Shown: one piece after another, positions 53,094 to 61,966 of the stretch
Layout: each line of letters begins with the position of its first letter
Numbering within the stretch: the stretch's first letter is position 1
From: Dyella flagellata
GTDB taxonomy: Bacteria; Pseudomonadota; Gammaproteobacteria; Xanthomonadales; Rhodanobacteraceae
DNA: 64,000 nucleotides
Direction: 5' to 3'
Assembly: GCF_030160275.1 (NCBI RefSeq)
Contig: NZ_BSOA01000049.1
Location: 186,001 to 250,000 of the forward strand
Program-made: the position numbers and the translations under genes
Notes under the pieces: generated by a model
Database searches by the model: none
Told to the model about the DNA's origin: nothing
The model's input: the letters and a program-made list of their open reading frames with translations, nothing else

Positions 53094-54521
53094 TCAAGTG
53101 GGCGGTAGCGCCACGCTGAATCTTGCGCCGCCGAATTCCGGCGAGCTGTCCACAGTGAGTTCGCCGTTATAGGCACGCACGATGTCCTGCACGATGGACA
53201 GGCCGATGCCATGGCCTTTCACGCGCTCGTCGCCACGCACGCCACGCTGCAGGACCTTCTCGATCATGTCTTCCTCGATGCCGGGACCATCGTCTTCCAC
53301 GCTGAGCAACAGGCCAGGGCGCGGGCGACCGGGCTGGCGGTGCGCCTTGACCACCAGCAATACATGATGGCCAGCCCACTTGAACCCGTTCTCCAGCAGG
53401 TTGCCCATCAGCTCCAGCAGGTCGCCCTGCTCGCCATAGAACGCGGCACCGTCCTCGATATCGAATTCGCACAGCACATTCTTTGCGGCATAAACCTTCT
53501 CCAGGCTTTGCACCAGATCTTCGGCATGCCCGGCAATCGGCACCGCGGCGGCGGCAAAGGTCTGGCGACCGGTGGTCGCCGCGCGCGCAAGCTGATAAGC
53601 GACCAGTTCGTCCATGCGCCGCACCTGGTCCAGCACCGGCGCACGCACCACGGGCGGCAACTCGCTCGCCTCCACCTGCGAGCGGATCACCGCCAGCGGC
53701 GTCTTCAGGCTATGGGCCAGATCGGCCAGCGTGTTGCGATAGCGCGTGCGCTGCTCGCGTTCGCTCTCGATGAAACCGTTGATGCGGCCGGTCAGACCGG
53801 TGAGCTCGGCCGGGTACTGGCTGTCCAGGTGATCGCTCTGGCCGCGCTCGACCCGGCTCATGTCGCTGGCCACTTTGCGCAACGGCGTCAGGCTCCAGCG
53901 CAACAGCAGCAACTGCAACACGATCAGCATCACGCCCAGGGTAGCCAGCCAGCCGACCAGGCTGCGCCGGTAGACCGCGGTGTTGCTTTCCAGTTCGTCT
54001 TCGGTTTGCGCCACCGTAAAAGTAAGATGCACCGGCTGCCGTTCCGGCACCTCCAGCGCCACGCCGAAGCTGTAGTAGTAGAGCCTGCCCAGTTCCGTGT
54101 CCACCGGACCGATGAATTGCGACTGCCCTGGCTCCAGGGGATGCAGGAAGCTGAAATCGCGCCCCAGCGCCGAAGACGATTCCCAATGAAAGCCGCTGTC
54201 GCCTAGCACCACGGCATACAGGCCCGAACCTGGACGCGAGAACATCGGATCGGGCGGCGTATCCGGCATCAGCGGGGTACCGTCACGCCGCGCATCGGTG
54301 CCGGCGATATAGGTGATTACATAGTCATGCAGGTGGCCTTGCAGCTTGTTGAGTTCGCTGGCCGCATAGGTGCGCGACAGCGTCCAGCCGATGGCGCCCA
54401 GGAAGGCGGCCAACACAAGGCCAGTGGTAAGCGCTGCTCGCGCCGCCAGCGAGAACGGGCGGCGCGCAGCGGCATCATTCGTCTTCGCTGCGAGGGATAG
54501 CAAAGCGGTACCCGCGTCCAC
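53094..54521 (-). CDS. PhoQ-like sensor histidine kinase
   Basis: 475 aa: TM1 (about 28-50), periplasmic sensor (about 55-185), TM2 (about 190-210), HAMP, PhoQ-type H-box TLADLAHSLKTPLAVIRSQV, HATPase (NLLENGFKWA, DDGPGIEEDM, GHGIGLSIVQDI). Start is a GTG at 54521 overlapping the 3' end of the regulator gene by about 47 bases; no later in-frame ATG precedes the first helix. Third gene of PepSY-phoP-phoQ. Confidence 0.9.
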   Translation of the reverse strand: MDAGTALLSLAAKTNDAAARRPFSLAARAALTTGLVLAAFLGAIGWTLSRTYAASELNKLQGHLHDYVITYIAGTDARRDGTPLMPDTPPDPMFSRPGSGLYAVVLGDSGFHWESSSALGRDFSFLHPLEPGQSQFIGPVDTELGRLYYYSFGVALEVPERQPVHLTFTVAQTEDELESNTAVYRRSLVGWLATLGVMLIVLQLLLLRWSLTPLRKVASDMSRVERGQSDHLDSQYPAELTGLTGRINGFIESEREQRTRYRNTLADLAHSLKTPLAVIRSQVEASELPPVVRAPVLDQVRRMDELVAYQLARAATTGRQTFAAAAVPIAGHAEDLVQSLEKVYAAKNVLCEFDIEDGAAFYGEQGDLLELMGNLLENGFKWAGHHVLLVVKAHRQPGRPRPGLLLSVEDDGPGIEEDMIEKVLQRGVRGDERVKGHGIGLSIVQDIVRAYNGELTVDSSPEFGGARFSVALPPT

Positions 54522-55161
54522 GCACCGTCTCGATCGGCTTCAGTGTGCCTTCCGGATCCAGCTTCCTGCGCAGGCGGCCAATGAAGACTTCAAGCACATT
54601 CGAATCGCGATCGAAATCCTGTTGATAGATGTGCTCGGTGAGGTCGGCTTTGGACACCAGCTCGCCGGCGTGCAGCATCAGGTATTCCAGCACCTTGTAC
54701 TCGTAGCTGGTGAGGTCCACCGGCTTGCCTTCCACCCCGACGGTTTGCGCTGTGGTATCCAGCTTGATCGGGCCGCAGGCCAACACCGGCTTGGACCAGC
54801 CGCTGGCTCGACGCACCAGCGCATTGATGCGCGCCAGCAGCTCTTCGACGTGGAAGGGCTTGACCAGGTAGTCGTCGGCGCCGTGCTTCAAGCCTTCGAC
54901 CTTGTCCTGCCAGCTGCCGCGCGCGGTGAGGATGAGGATGGGGTAGCGCTGCCCGGCTTCGCGCAGCGACTTGACCAGGTCCATGCCCGACATCTTGGGC
55001 AGCCCCAGGTCGATGATGGCCAGATCGAACGGCACTTCGCGGCCCAGGTACATGCCTTCTTCGCCATCCTGGGCGGTGTCCACGGCAAACCCGTCGCGTT
55101 TGAGTCGAGCCGCCAGCGTCTCGCGCAGCGGCGCTTCGTCTTCGACCAGGAGGATGCGCAT
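54475..55161 (-). CDS. PhoP-like response regulator
   Basis: 228 aa OmpR-family: receiver MRILLVEDEAPLRETLAARL, phosphorylated Asp in AIIDLGLPKMSGMD, Lys in DDYLVKPFHVEELL, winged-helix with LTSYEYKVLEYLMLHAGELV and FIGRLRRKLDPEGTL. Matches PhoP closely by pattern; with the PhoQ-like kinase probably senses Mg2+/cationic peptides (family knowledge). Start overlaps the PepSY stop as TGATG. Confidence 0.92.
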   Translation of the reverse strand: MRILLVEDEAPLRETLAARLKRDGFAVDTAQDGEEGMYLGREVPFDLAIIDLGLPKMSGMDLVKSLREAGQRYPILILTARGSWQDKVEGLKHGADDYLVKPFHVEELLARINALVRRASGWSKPVLACGPIKLDTTAQTVGVEGKPVDLTSYEYKVLEYLMLHAGELVSKADLTEHIYQQDFDRDSNVLEVFIGRLRRKLDPEGTLKPIETVRGRGYRFAIPRSEDE

Positions 55162-55481
55162 CAGTGTTTCTCCTTTTTGCTTCCGCCGTTAGGGGGTTTC
55201 TTGGAGGAGGATTGTGCCGCAGGCGGCACATGGGTGGCATCGGACGGCACGGCGATGACGCGCACATGCCCTTCGGGCGTAAGCACCTTGATGCGGTACT
55301 CCACCTTGCGCCCGATATGACGTGGTTCGGCCGACAGCACCTTGCCGCCGACTCTTTGCTGTACTTGCGTAACGGCCTGGTCCAGGCTCATGCCGCCTTG
55401 CGGAGGCGCCGACTGGGCAGCAGCCGTGCCGGCCGCCAGCAGCCCAGCCGCGGCCATCCATGCGAGTTGCTTCAAAGCCAT
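55161..55481 (-). CDS. Small secreted PepSY-domain protein leading the phoPQ-like operon
   Basis: 106 aa: signal peptide (MALKQLAWMAAAGLLAAG, ending TAAA), a PepSY module (MSLDQAVTQVQQRVGGKVLS ... VEYRIKVLTPEGHVRVIAV) and a Lys-rich tail. Start chosen at MALKQLAW; an ATG 17 codons upstream gives a non-signal extension. Small PepSY proteins are often encoded with PhoPQ-type systems and may modulate the sensor. Confidence 0.85.
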   Translation of the reverse strand: MALKQLAWMAAAGLLAAGTAAAQSAPPQGGMSLDQAVTQVQQRVGGKVLSAEPRHIGRKVEYRIKVLTPEGHVRVIAVPSDATHVPPAAQSSSKKPPNGGSKKEKH

Positions 55482-55578
55482 AGTCCCGTTATTGAGTGCC
55501 GGAAGGGTCCGGTGGCTGAACATACTGCTCAACCCGGGCTGAATAATGACCGGACGGCTGAACGGGGGATGCCCTGAC

Positions 55579-56559
55579 CTATGCCGCGGCCAGCATCGGC
55601 GCTACAGCCTGCTCGATCAGCGCCCAGCCGGCCCCCTCCCGATGCGCCCCTTCGCTGAGGACACGCCGGAAACCCCGCGCCCCCGGCTCCCCCTGGTACA
55701 GCCCCAGCAAATGCCGGCAGATGTGCTTGAGCGCGGTCCCTCGCGCCAACTCCGCTTCCACGTACGGACGCATGTGCTGCAGTACGTTTTCACGCGCGGG
55801 CAATGGCACGCCGTAAAGAGCCTCCTCGACCCGGGCCAGCACGTAGGGATCGTGATACGCCGCGCGCCCCAACATCACCCCATCCACATGCTCCAGATGC
55901 TCGCGCACCGCCTCCACCGTGGTGATGCCGCCGTTGATCACCACCACCAGCTGCGGAAATTCGTGCTTGAGACGATACACACGCTGGTAATCCAGCGGCG
56001 GAATCTCGCGATTCTCCTTGGGCGAAAGCCCTTGCAGCCAGGCCTTGCGCGCATGCACCACCAAGACCTCCACGCCCGCTTCCAGCATGGTGTCGGTGAA
56101 GTGCTGCAGGTCCGCGTATTCGTCCTGGTCATCCACCCCTATACGGCATTTCACGGTGACCGGCACCACCACCGCATCACGCATCGCCTTGACACAATCC
56201 CCCACCAGCGCCGGCTCGCGCATCAGGCACGCCCCGAAGCTCCCCGATTGCACCCGGTCGGAAGGGCAGCCGACATTGAGGTTGATTTCGTCATAGCCCG
56301 CCTGCGCTCCGTAGCGCGCCGCTTCCGCCAACTCCTGCGGATCGCTGCCGCCGAGTTGCAAGGCAACGGGGTGCTCCTGCTGGCTGTGCTCCAGCAGCCG
56401 CAACTGTTTGCCGCGCACCAGCGCCGCGCTGGTCACCATTTCCGTGTACAGGCGGGCATGGGGGGACAGCAAGCGATGGAAATAGCGGCAGTGCCTGTCC
56501 GTCCAGTCCATCATGGGCGCTACGGACAGGTGCCAGGGCTTGGGGCTGGTGTTTTGCAT
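55579..56559 (-). CDS. dusA: tRNA-dihydrouridine synthase A
   Basis: FMN enzyme reducing U20/U20a of tRNA. 326 aa TIM barrel: HLSVAPMMDWTDRHCRYFHR, INLNVGCPSDRVQSGSFGAC (catalytic Cys in GC), VTVKCRIGVDD, VHARKAWLQGLSPKENR and VVINGGI. Monocistronic downstream of the PepSY gene's transcript direction start; no overlap. Confidence 0.95.
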   Translation of the reverse strand: MQNTSPKPWHLSVAPMMDWTDRHCRYFHRLLSPHARLYTEMVTSAALVRGKQLRLLEHSQQEHPVALQLGGSDPQELAEAARYGAQAGYDEINLNVGCPSDRVQSGSFGACLMREPALVGDCVKAMRDAVVVPVTVKCRIGVDDQDEYADLQHFTDTMLEAGVEVLVVHARKAWLQGLSPKENREIPPLDYQRVYRLKHEFPQLVVVINGGITTVEAVREHLEHVDGVMLGRAAYHDPYVLARVEEALYGVPLPARENVLQHMRPYVEAELARGTALKHICRHLLGLYQGEPGARGFRRVLSEGAHREGAGWALIEQAVAPMLAAA

Positions 56560-56708
56560 GGCGCCATTTTAACCGGATAGCCCAGTCGCAAACTTTTCCG
56601 ACAACCTTTTTAACCCCCACCGAAGGGTGGAAGACCCGCGGAAAGCCGCCAGCGTCGAAAGCGCTACGGAACCCGCCAATACGGGTGGCGGAACTCTGGC
56701 TTTCAAGT

Positions 56709-57302
56709 TCATCTTGACCGTCTCGACAGGGGTTCCGCCCCAACGACCTGACTACGCAACAAGTCTCCGAGCCGTTCGTTGCTCATCCCTATTCCAAGCT
56801 TTCCGTCCATGTACTTCCAACTTATTTCATGATGCGTCTTGTCATGCGACGAGATGCAATCGCCGGCCAGTATCACTTCGTAATCACGCTGGTAGGCATC
56901 GACAACGGTCGTGCGTATACAAGCATGCGTGTTTATCCCGGCAACGATCAGCCGGGTACAACCTATTCTGGATAGAAAAGTATCCAGCACCGTGCCAAAG
57001 AAGGCGCTGTAGCGCTTCTTCACCACGACAAGGTCCTGCACTTGCGCATCCAGTTCAGGCAACAGCATTGCGCCGGGCGTGCCCGCGATCACAATAGATA
57101 TGCGGCCCCTTTTCACTTCCAGCGAAGCGTCGCTTAGATCCGGCAAAAACTCCTGCTTGACCCAAACGATCGGAACCTTCGCAGCCCGGGCCATGGCAAT
57201 CAGTGCGTTGGTATGAGCTGCGAGGGCGGACCTTTGCCGCACGAGGCCTTCATGGGCAAAAAAATCCACCTGCATGTCGATGATCAACAACACACTCGCC
57301 AT
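56709..57302 (-). CDS. Isochorismatase-family cysteine hydrolase (cytoplasmic)
   Basis: 197 aa: triad Asp9 (LLIIDMQVDFF), Lys96 (VVVKKRYSAFFGT) and Cys128 (GINTHACIRTT). Resembles nicotinamidase/YrdC-like cysteine hydrolases but the substrate is not set. Start at MASVLLIIDMQ with GGAGGGGAC just upstream; the longest frame adds 52 unlikely codons. Unrelated in signal peptide to the secreted one at 1849-2550. Confidence 0.85.
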   Translation of the reverse strand: MASVLLIIDMQVDFFAHEGLVRQRSALAAHTNALIAMARAAKVPIVWVKQEFLPDLSDASLEVKRGRISIVIAGTPGAMLLPELDAQVQDLVVVKKRYSAFFGTVLDTFLSRIGCTRLIVAGINTHACIRTTVVDAYQRDYEVILAGDCISSHDKTHHEISWKYMDGKLGIGMSNERLGDLLRSQVVGAEPLSRRSR

Positions 57303-57801
57303 GTCCCCTCCACGAAAAATGGCTGCCCCGGATGCTTGCTGGTTCTCTAACGGGAAATCCGGATTCCCTATCAAACCACTACAAAAAAGGTCAGAAGCCC
57401 CTATCCCATTGCGGGCAGGATCTGCCAAAGCCAACGGCGAACCTGTTGGATATTCCATTGAACAACTCTTCCTGAAGCCAGCGCGCCAAGGCAGGCGCGA
57501 CCACGCTTCCGGAGCCTAGCCTATTGCCCATCGACGAGCCACGAATGGCGAACCGCTGCGCCCTCTGCCTGGACAGGACCGAACGGTCCCTTCCAGGCAG
57601 GGTGTTCCCAGACCTTGTACACGGCCACAAGCCCTCATATGAGAAACCGCTAACACGCGGCTCGGCCAAATCGCGTAATCTAAGGCCCTGCCCGTGGCAA
57701 GCACGGCGTTCGCAAGGCAACGGCAACCCCGCCTTCCCCGCGAAAAACCCGCTGTTTCGCACAGCGCATCCCCGTTTTCACAAATTCGAGAAAAACCCAT
57801 C
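57303..57801. other. 500-bp divergent gap before fpr
   Basis: No plausible gene. Contains a two-tier hairpin: outer 9-bp arms CTGCCTGGA (57565-57573) and TCCAGGCAG (57592-57600), 2x2 internal loop, inner GGACCG-AA-CGGTCC. Could be an RNA leader structure for fpr or a protein-binding site. No family recognised. Confidence 0.45.
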
Positions 57802-58578
57802 ATGGTGGCCTTGGCGACCGAGCAAGTCATTGACGTTCATCATTGGAACGGCAGCCTTTTCAGCTTCCGCACCACGCGCGACCCCAGCTTCCGTTTCGAC
57901 AGCGGGCAGTTCGTGATGATCGGCCTGGAAGTGGACGGCCGGCCGCTGATGCGGGCGTATTCGATCGCCAGCGCCAGTTGGGAGGAGCACCTGGAGTTCT
58001 TCTCGATCAAGGTGGAGAACGGTCCGCTCACCTCCCGCCTGCAGCACCTGAAGCCGGGCGACAGCGTTACCGTGAGCCGCAAGCCCACCGGCACACTGGT
58101 GCTGACCGATCTGAAACCCGGTAAGCACCTGTACCTGCTCGGCACCGGCACGGGCCTGGCGCCGTTCATGAGCATCATCCGCGATCCGGAAACCTACGAG
58201 CGTTTCGACAAGATCGTGCTGGCGCACGGCGTGCGCCACATCAGCGACCTGGCCTATTCGGACTATCTGCAGAACGAGCTGCCGCAGCACGAGTACCTCG
58301 GCCAATTGGTGCGCGAGAAGCTGATCTATTACCCCACCGTGACGCGCGAACCGTTCCGCAATCGCGGCCGCATGACCGACAACATCGTGGACGGTGCGTT
58401 GGCCGCCACCATTGGGCTGCCGGCGCTCAATCCTGAGACCGATCGCGTGATGCTGTGCGGCAGTCCGGCGATGCTAGATGACCTGTGCGCCTTGCTGGAT
58501 GCGCGCGGGTTCCAGGCTTCACCGCGTACGCGCGAACCCGGGGATTACGTGATCGAGCGGGCGTTTGTTGAGAAGTAG
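57802..58578 (+). CDS. fpr: Ferredoxin--NADP+ reductase
   Basis: FAD enzyme linking NADPH to ferredoxin/flavodoxin. 258 aa: FAD motif RPLMRAYSIASASWEEHLEF, NADP motif LLGTGTGLAPFMSIIRDPET, and C-terminal MLCGSPAMLDDL with YVIERAFVEK. Start at MVALATEQVID with no strong Shine-Dalgarno. The TAG stop lies in the first bases of REP copy 3. Confidence 0.95.
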   Translation: MVALATEQVIDVHHWNGSLFSFRTTRDPSFRFDSGQFVMIGLEVDGRPLMRAYSIASASWEEHLEFFSIKVENGPLTSRLQHLKPGDSVTVSRKPTGTLVLTDLKPGKHLYLLGTGTGLAPFMSIIRDPETYERFDKIVLAHGVRHISDLAYSDYLQNELPQHEYLGQLVREKLIYYPTVTREPFRNRGRMTDNIVDGALAATIGLPALNPETDRVMLCGSPAMLDDLCALLDARGFQASPRTREPGDYVIERAFVEK

Positions 58579-58642
58579 GCTTAGGCTGCAATCCCAGCAT
58601 GGGGAGCCGCATAGAAAGCTGGGATTAGCATCCCAGCCTACG
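58575..58642. repeat. REP-like paired palindrome, copy 3
   Basis: 68-bp element between two convergent genes: GTAGGCTTAGGCTGCAATCC at the left, GGGATTAGCATCCCAGCCTA at the right. Both neighbours take their TAG stop from its outer GTAGGC/GCCTAC ends (58576-58578 for fpr, 58638-58640 on the minus strand for the kinase). Confidence 0.85.
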
Positions 58643-59288
58643 ACCGCACCCTTCCTTTCCCTTCGTTGTCCCAGTACCCGAACACGCGTCGCGCAATCAA
58701 CTTGTAGAGCCGCTTTCCCGTCGCGCGCCACAACCTCGAATGCAGCGCAGGCGTATTGAGCATTGCCCGCTGACGTGTCGTGAGCGCATGCGCGCAATAG
58801 GTACGCTTATGCTTGAGCAGATGGCGCAGGTCTTCGCGCGCCAATAACCGAAACAGACGACCGCGTTTGCCGCGCGTCCAGGCAATCTGGAAATCGACCA
58901 GCGCCGGGCGCCCATCTGCGCGCACCAGCCAGTTCGGCTCCTTCGCCAGGTCGTTGTGCACAATGCCATGCCGGTGCAGTTGCGCCAGCAGACGCAAGGC
59001 GTCACGGTAGTAGGCAGGATCGCGTGGCTGCGCCTGCTGCATGGGCCGTCCGGCGATGTAGCCGCGCAACAGCTCGCGGCCATTCCATCCCAGCAGCGCC
59101 GGCACCCCTTCGACGCCTTGCAGTTTTGCCAGCGCACGCGCTTCGCGCGCCGCGGCGCGATGGGCGAAGGCACTCGCCCACCAGCGGGCCGCACGAATAT
59201 CGCGTCGGATGCAGGGCACGCCATCGCGCTGGACGATCTCAATGCGCCCCAGTTCGTCGGCCTTCAGCAGGATGGGATGATCTGTCAC
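58638..59288 (-). CDS. Small protein-kinase-like / LPS-kinase-like protein
   Basis: 216 aa, kinase fold without an N-terminal regulatory domain: ATP-site Lys not obvious, catalytic loop HGIVHNDLAKEPNWL, metal Asp in ALVDFQIAW, and a basic C-terminus (HSRLWRATGKRLYKL). Resembles RIO/WaaP (Kdo-kinase) relatives. Substrate unknown; LPS core or a protein are options. Confidence 0.75.
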   Translation of the reverse strand: MTDHPILLKADELGRIEIVQRDGVPCIRRDIRAARWWASAFAHRAAAREARALAKLQGVEGVPALLGWNGRELLRGYIAGRPMQQAQPRDPAYYRDALRLLAQLHRHGIVHNDLAKEPNWLVRADGRPALVDFQIAWTRGKRGRLFRLLAREDLRHLLKHKRTYCAHALTTRQRAMLNTPALHSRLWRATGKRLYKLIARRVFGYWDNEGKGRVRS

Positions 59289-59380
59289 GTGCCTGTCGAT
59301 GCGAAACTTTGCAAGCGCCGCCGGGAATGACGGCAGACTATTGTCGCCGATTCGCGGATCAACCGACCAAGGACCCCAGC

Positions 59381-59875
59381 ATGCTGTTCATGGACATAGC
59401 GCTGTACGTGCTCGCCATTGCCCTGATCGTGGGCGGCCTGATCGGCGCGGTGCTGCCTACCATCCCGGGCATCCCAATGATCTTCGGCGGCATCTGGCTG
59501 GCCGCTGCCCTGGACGACTACCAGCATCTAGGCAGCGTGTGGCTGCTCATTCTCGGCATCCTGTCAGCCATCGGCGTGGCCATGGACTTCGTCTCCGCCT
59601 CGTTCGGCGCAAAGCGCGTGGGAGCCAGCTCGCTGGCTATCTGGGGCGCATCGATCGGCACCTTCATCGGCATGTTCCTGGGGCTGCCCGGGCTGATCCT
59701 AGGCCCCTTCGTGGGCGCGCTGGTCGGCGAACTCGTTTCCAGCAAAAGCGTGCTGCGTTCGGCCCACGTGAGTATCGGGACTTGGTTGGGTTTGCTGTTC
59801 GGGGCGCTGGTGAAGCTGGTGCTGTCGTTGATGATGGTGGGGCTGGCGGCCGGAGTGTGGCTGCTGAACCTGTGA
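59381..59875 (+). CDS. DUF456 family membrane protein
   Basis: 164 aa, mostly hydrophobic with about five TM segments and Gly-rich repeats (GGLIGAVLPTIPGIPMIFGG, SFGAKRVGASSLAIWGASIG, GLPGLILGPFVGALVGEL). The DUF456 family is uncharacterised. Start at MLFMDIALYVLA with AGGAC upstream; the long open frame upstream shadows the kinase gene. Confidence 0.85.
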   Translation: MLFMDIALYVLAIALIVGGLIGAVLPTIPGIPMIFGGIWLAAALDDYQHLGSVWLLILGILSAIGVAMDFVSASFGAKRVGASSLAIWGASIGTFIGMFLGLPGLILGPFVGALVGELVSSKSVLRSAHVSIGTWLGLLFGALVKLVLSLMMVGLAAGVWLLNL

Positions 59876-59952
59876 CCCATGGCTTTGGAGGCATGTGTCG
59901 CGCGCAACTTTGCGAATAAGCTCGCCATTCCAAACCCATAGGGATAGTCATC

Positions 59953-61725
59953 ATGATGAAGAGTCTCGCCTTGGCCGTGGCGATAGCCTTGGTCGCCACC
60001 GGATCGGCTTACGCCCAGGATGCCAAATCGCCATCCTGGGTCCAGCGCAGCAATGAAGACGCCAAGCCGCTGCTCGAGGCCCAGGCCAGGTTCAATCCCG
60101 AGAACGCCTCGCAAATCGGCCTGCCGGGTTATGACGACAAGGTCAGCGACCTGAAACCGGGTACCGATGAACGCCAGATCGCCGCGCTGCGCGAGGCGAA
60201 GAGCAAGCTCGAAACACTGCTCGCAACCGAACGCGATCCCAACGTGCGCCAGGATCTGCAGATCATGATCAAGGCGGCGGCACTCAACATCGAAGGCATC
60301 CAGCTGAATGACAAATACATGCTGCCCTACTTCGACGTAGGCCAGCTCGTGTTCAACGGTGAGTTCCCCCTGCTGAAGGACGAGGTCGATGCCAAACGCA
60401 GGGCCTATGCGCTCAAGCGCCTGGAATGCTATGTCGGCCAGGCCCCGGGCTGCACCCCCATCACGCAACTGGCCCAGGCAAGAACAGCCGAACGCCTGTC
60501 GGACGCGCATTTGCTCGGCCCGTACAAGGGCAGCGTCGATCAGCAGCTGCGTAACACGCAGAGCTATGTACAAGGCATTCGCGAGCTGTTTCAGAAGTAC
60601 AAGCTCGACGATGCACAGGGCAAGGCTGCGCTCGATGCGCTGGACGCGCAGCTCAAGGAATACGACGCATGGGTGCGCAAAACCATCGTGCCGCACCAGC
60701 GCAACGATTTTCGCCTGCCCGAACCGCTGTATGCCTATAACCTCAAGGCCGTCGGCGTCGACATTCCCCCGGCGGACCTGATCAAGCAGGCGCAGCTCGA
60801 ATTTTCGGAAATCCGCCAGGCCATGCAGATGATGGCGCCGGTGGTGGCCAAGGACGAGGGCATCCAGGCCAGTGATTATCGCGACGTGCTGAAGGCCCTG
60901 AAACAGCAGCAGCTTGGCAAGGACGACGTGATGCCCTGGTACCACCAGGTGATCGCCAAGATCGAAGACGTGATCCGCCGCGAACACATCATCACGCTGC
61001 CGCAGCGCGAGATGCAGCTGCACCTGGCGTCCGCCGCCGAAACCGCCAACGTGCCTGCGCCGCACATGGATCCCCCGCCGCTCATCAACAACCACGGCGA
61101 GCGCGGCACCTTCGTGCTGACCATGGGCAATCCGTCCAGCACCGGCAGCGCTTCGGATAGCTACGACGATTTCACCTACAAGGCCGCCGCGTGGACGCTC
61201 ACCTCGCACGAAGGACGGCCGGGGCATGAACTGCAATTCTCAGCCATGGTGGAGCGCGGCGTATCGCTGGCGCGCAGTCTGTTCGCCTTCAACAGCGTGA
61301 ATGTGGAAGGTTGGGCGCTGTATTCCGAAGGGGAAATGCTGCCCTTTGAACCGCCGGCCGGCCAGTTCGGCGCGCTGCAGGCACGCCTGATGCGCTCAGC
61401 GCGTGCGTTCCTCGACCCCATGCTCAACCTCGGTCTGATCAGCAAGGAACGAGCGCACGATGTGCTGCGTTATGACGTGGGTTTGTCCGAGGCGCTGACG
61501 AGTGAGGAACTGGACCGCTACACCTTCAACAGCCCCGGCCAGGCCACTTCGTATTTCTACGGTTACATGCGCCTGCAGCAGCTGCGTCTGCAGACCGAAC
61601 TGGCCCTGGGCAAGCAGTTCAACCGCCAGGCCTTCAATGACTTCGTCATCAGCCAAGGCCTGCTGCCGCCGGATCTTATGGAGGAAGCGGTGCGGACCCA
61701 GTTCATTCCCGCGCAGAAGAAATGA
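59953..61725 (+). CDS. Secreted DUF885 metallopeptidase-like protein
   Basis: 590 aa with signal peptide (about 1-21, GSAYA). The active-site-like motif LTSHEGRPGHELQFS (HExxxxH-type, HEGxPGH) and the later VNVEGWALYSEG are the hallmarks of DUF885, related to M32/M3-like gluzincins. Several such proteins are periplasmic dipeptidase-like enzymes; substrate unknown. Helical N-half, C-half with the metal site. Followed by a terminator. Confidence 0.88.
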   Translation: MMKSLALAVAIALVATGSAYAQDAKSPSWVQRSNEDAKPLLEAQARFNPENASQIGLPGYDDKVSDLKPGTDERQIAALREAKSKLETLLATERDPNVRQDLQIMIKAAALNIEGIQLNDKYMLPYFDVGQLVFNGEFPLLKDEVDAKRRAYALKRLECYVGQAPGCTPITQLAQARTAERLSDAHLLGPYKGSVDQQLRNTQSYVQGIRELFQKYKLDDAQGKAALDALDAQLKEYDAWVRKTIVPHQRNDFRLPEPLYAYNLKAVGVDIPPADLIKQAQLEFSEIRQAMQMMAPVVAKDEGIQASDYRDVLKALKQQQLGKDDVMPWYHQVIAKIEDVIRREHIITLPQREMQLHLASAAETANVPAPHMDPPPLINNHGERGTFVLTMGNPSSTGSASDSYDDFTYKAAAWTLTSHEGRPGHELQFSAMVERGVSLARSLFAFNSVNVEGWALYSEGEMLPFEPPAGQFGALQARLMRSARAFLDPMLNLGLISKERAHDVLRYDVGLSEALTSEELDRYTFNSPGQATSYFYGYMRLQQLRLQTELALGKQFNRQAFNDFVISQGLLPPDLMEEAVRTQFIPAQKK

Positions 61726-61853
61726 CAACGGGTGATCGGACCTCAATCCCATCCCCCTGAATGTGTGGCAGAACTCACAGCTCCAGCTTCGTGAAGACCA
61801 CCATCACACAGGCTCCACGATTCACCAAGCTAGCTTCCAGGAACATGACTGCC

Positions 61854-61879
61854 GCGGATATCGCCTCCCCGATATCCGC
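61854..61879. repeat. 10-bp inverted repeat after the DUF885 gene
   Basis: GCGGATATCG-CCTCCC-CGATATCCGC, perfect arms, 10 bp upstream of the terminator hairpin. Could be part of a two-hairpin 3' end or a binding site. Confidence 0.5.
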
Positions 61880-61888
61880 TAATCCTGC

Positions 61889-61918
61889 AACCCCGCTCCC
61901 CCGCGGGGTTCTTTTTTT
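61889..61918 (+). terminator. Intrinsic terminator of the DUF885 gene
   Basis: AACCCCGC (61889-61896) with GCGGGGTT (61903-61910), 6-nt loop, then C and T7. Confidence 0.85.
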
Positions 61919-61966
61919 ATGGGAAAAAAGCTCCCTCGTCCGGGCGGGGGAGCCGATCCGCCCGCA

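Noticed and set aside
59518-61236. 572-codon minus-strand frame opposite the DUF885 and DUF456 genes
   Set aside because: Antisense shadow with no family features.
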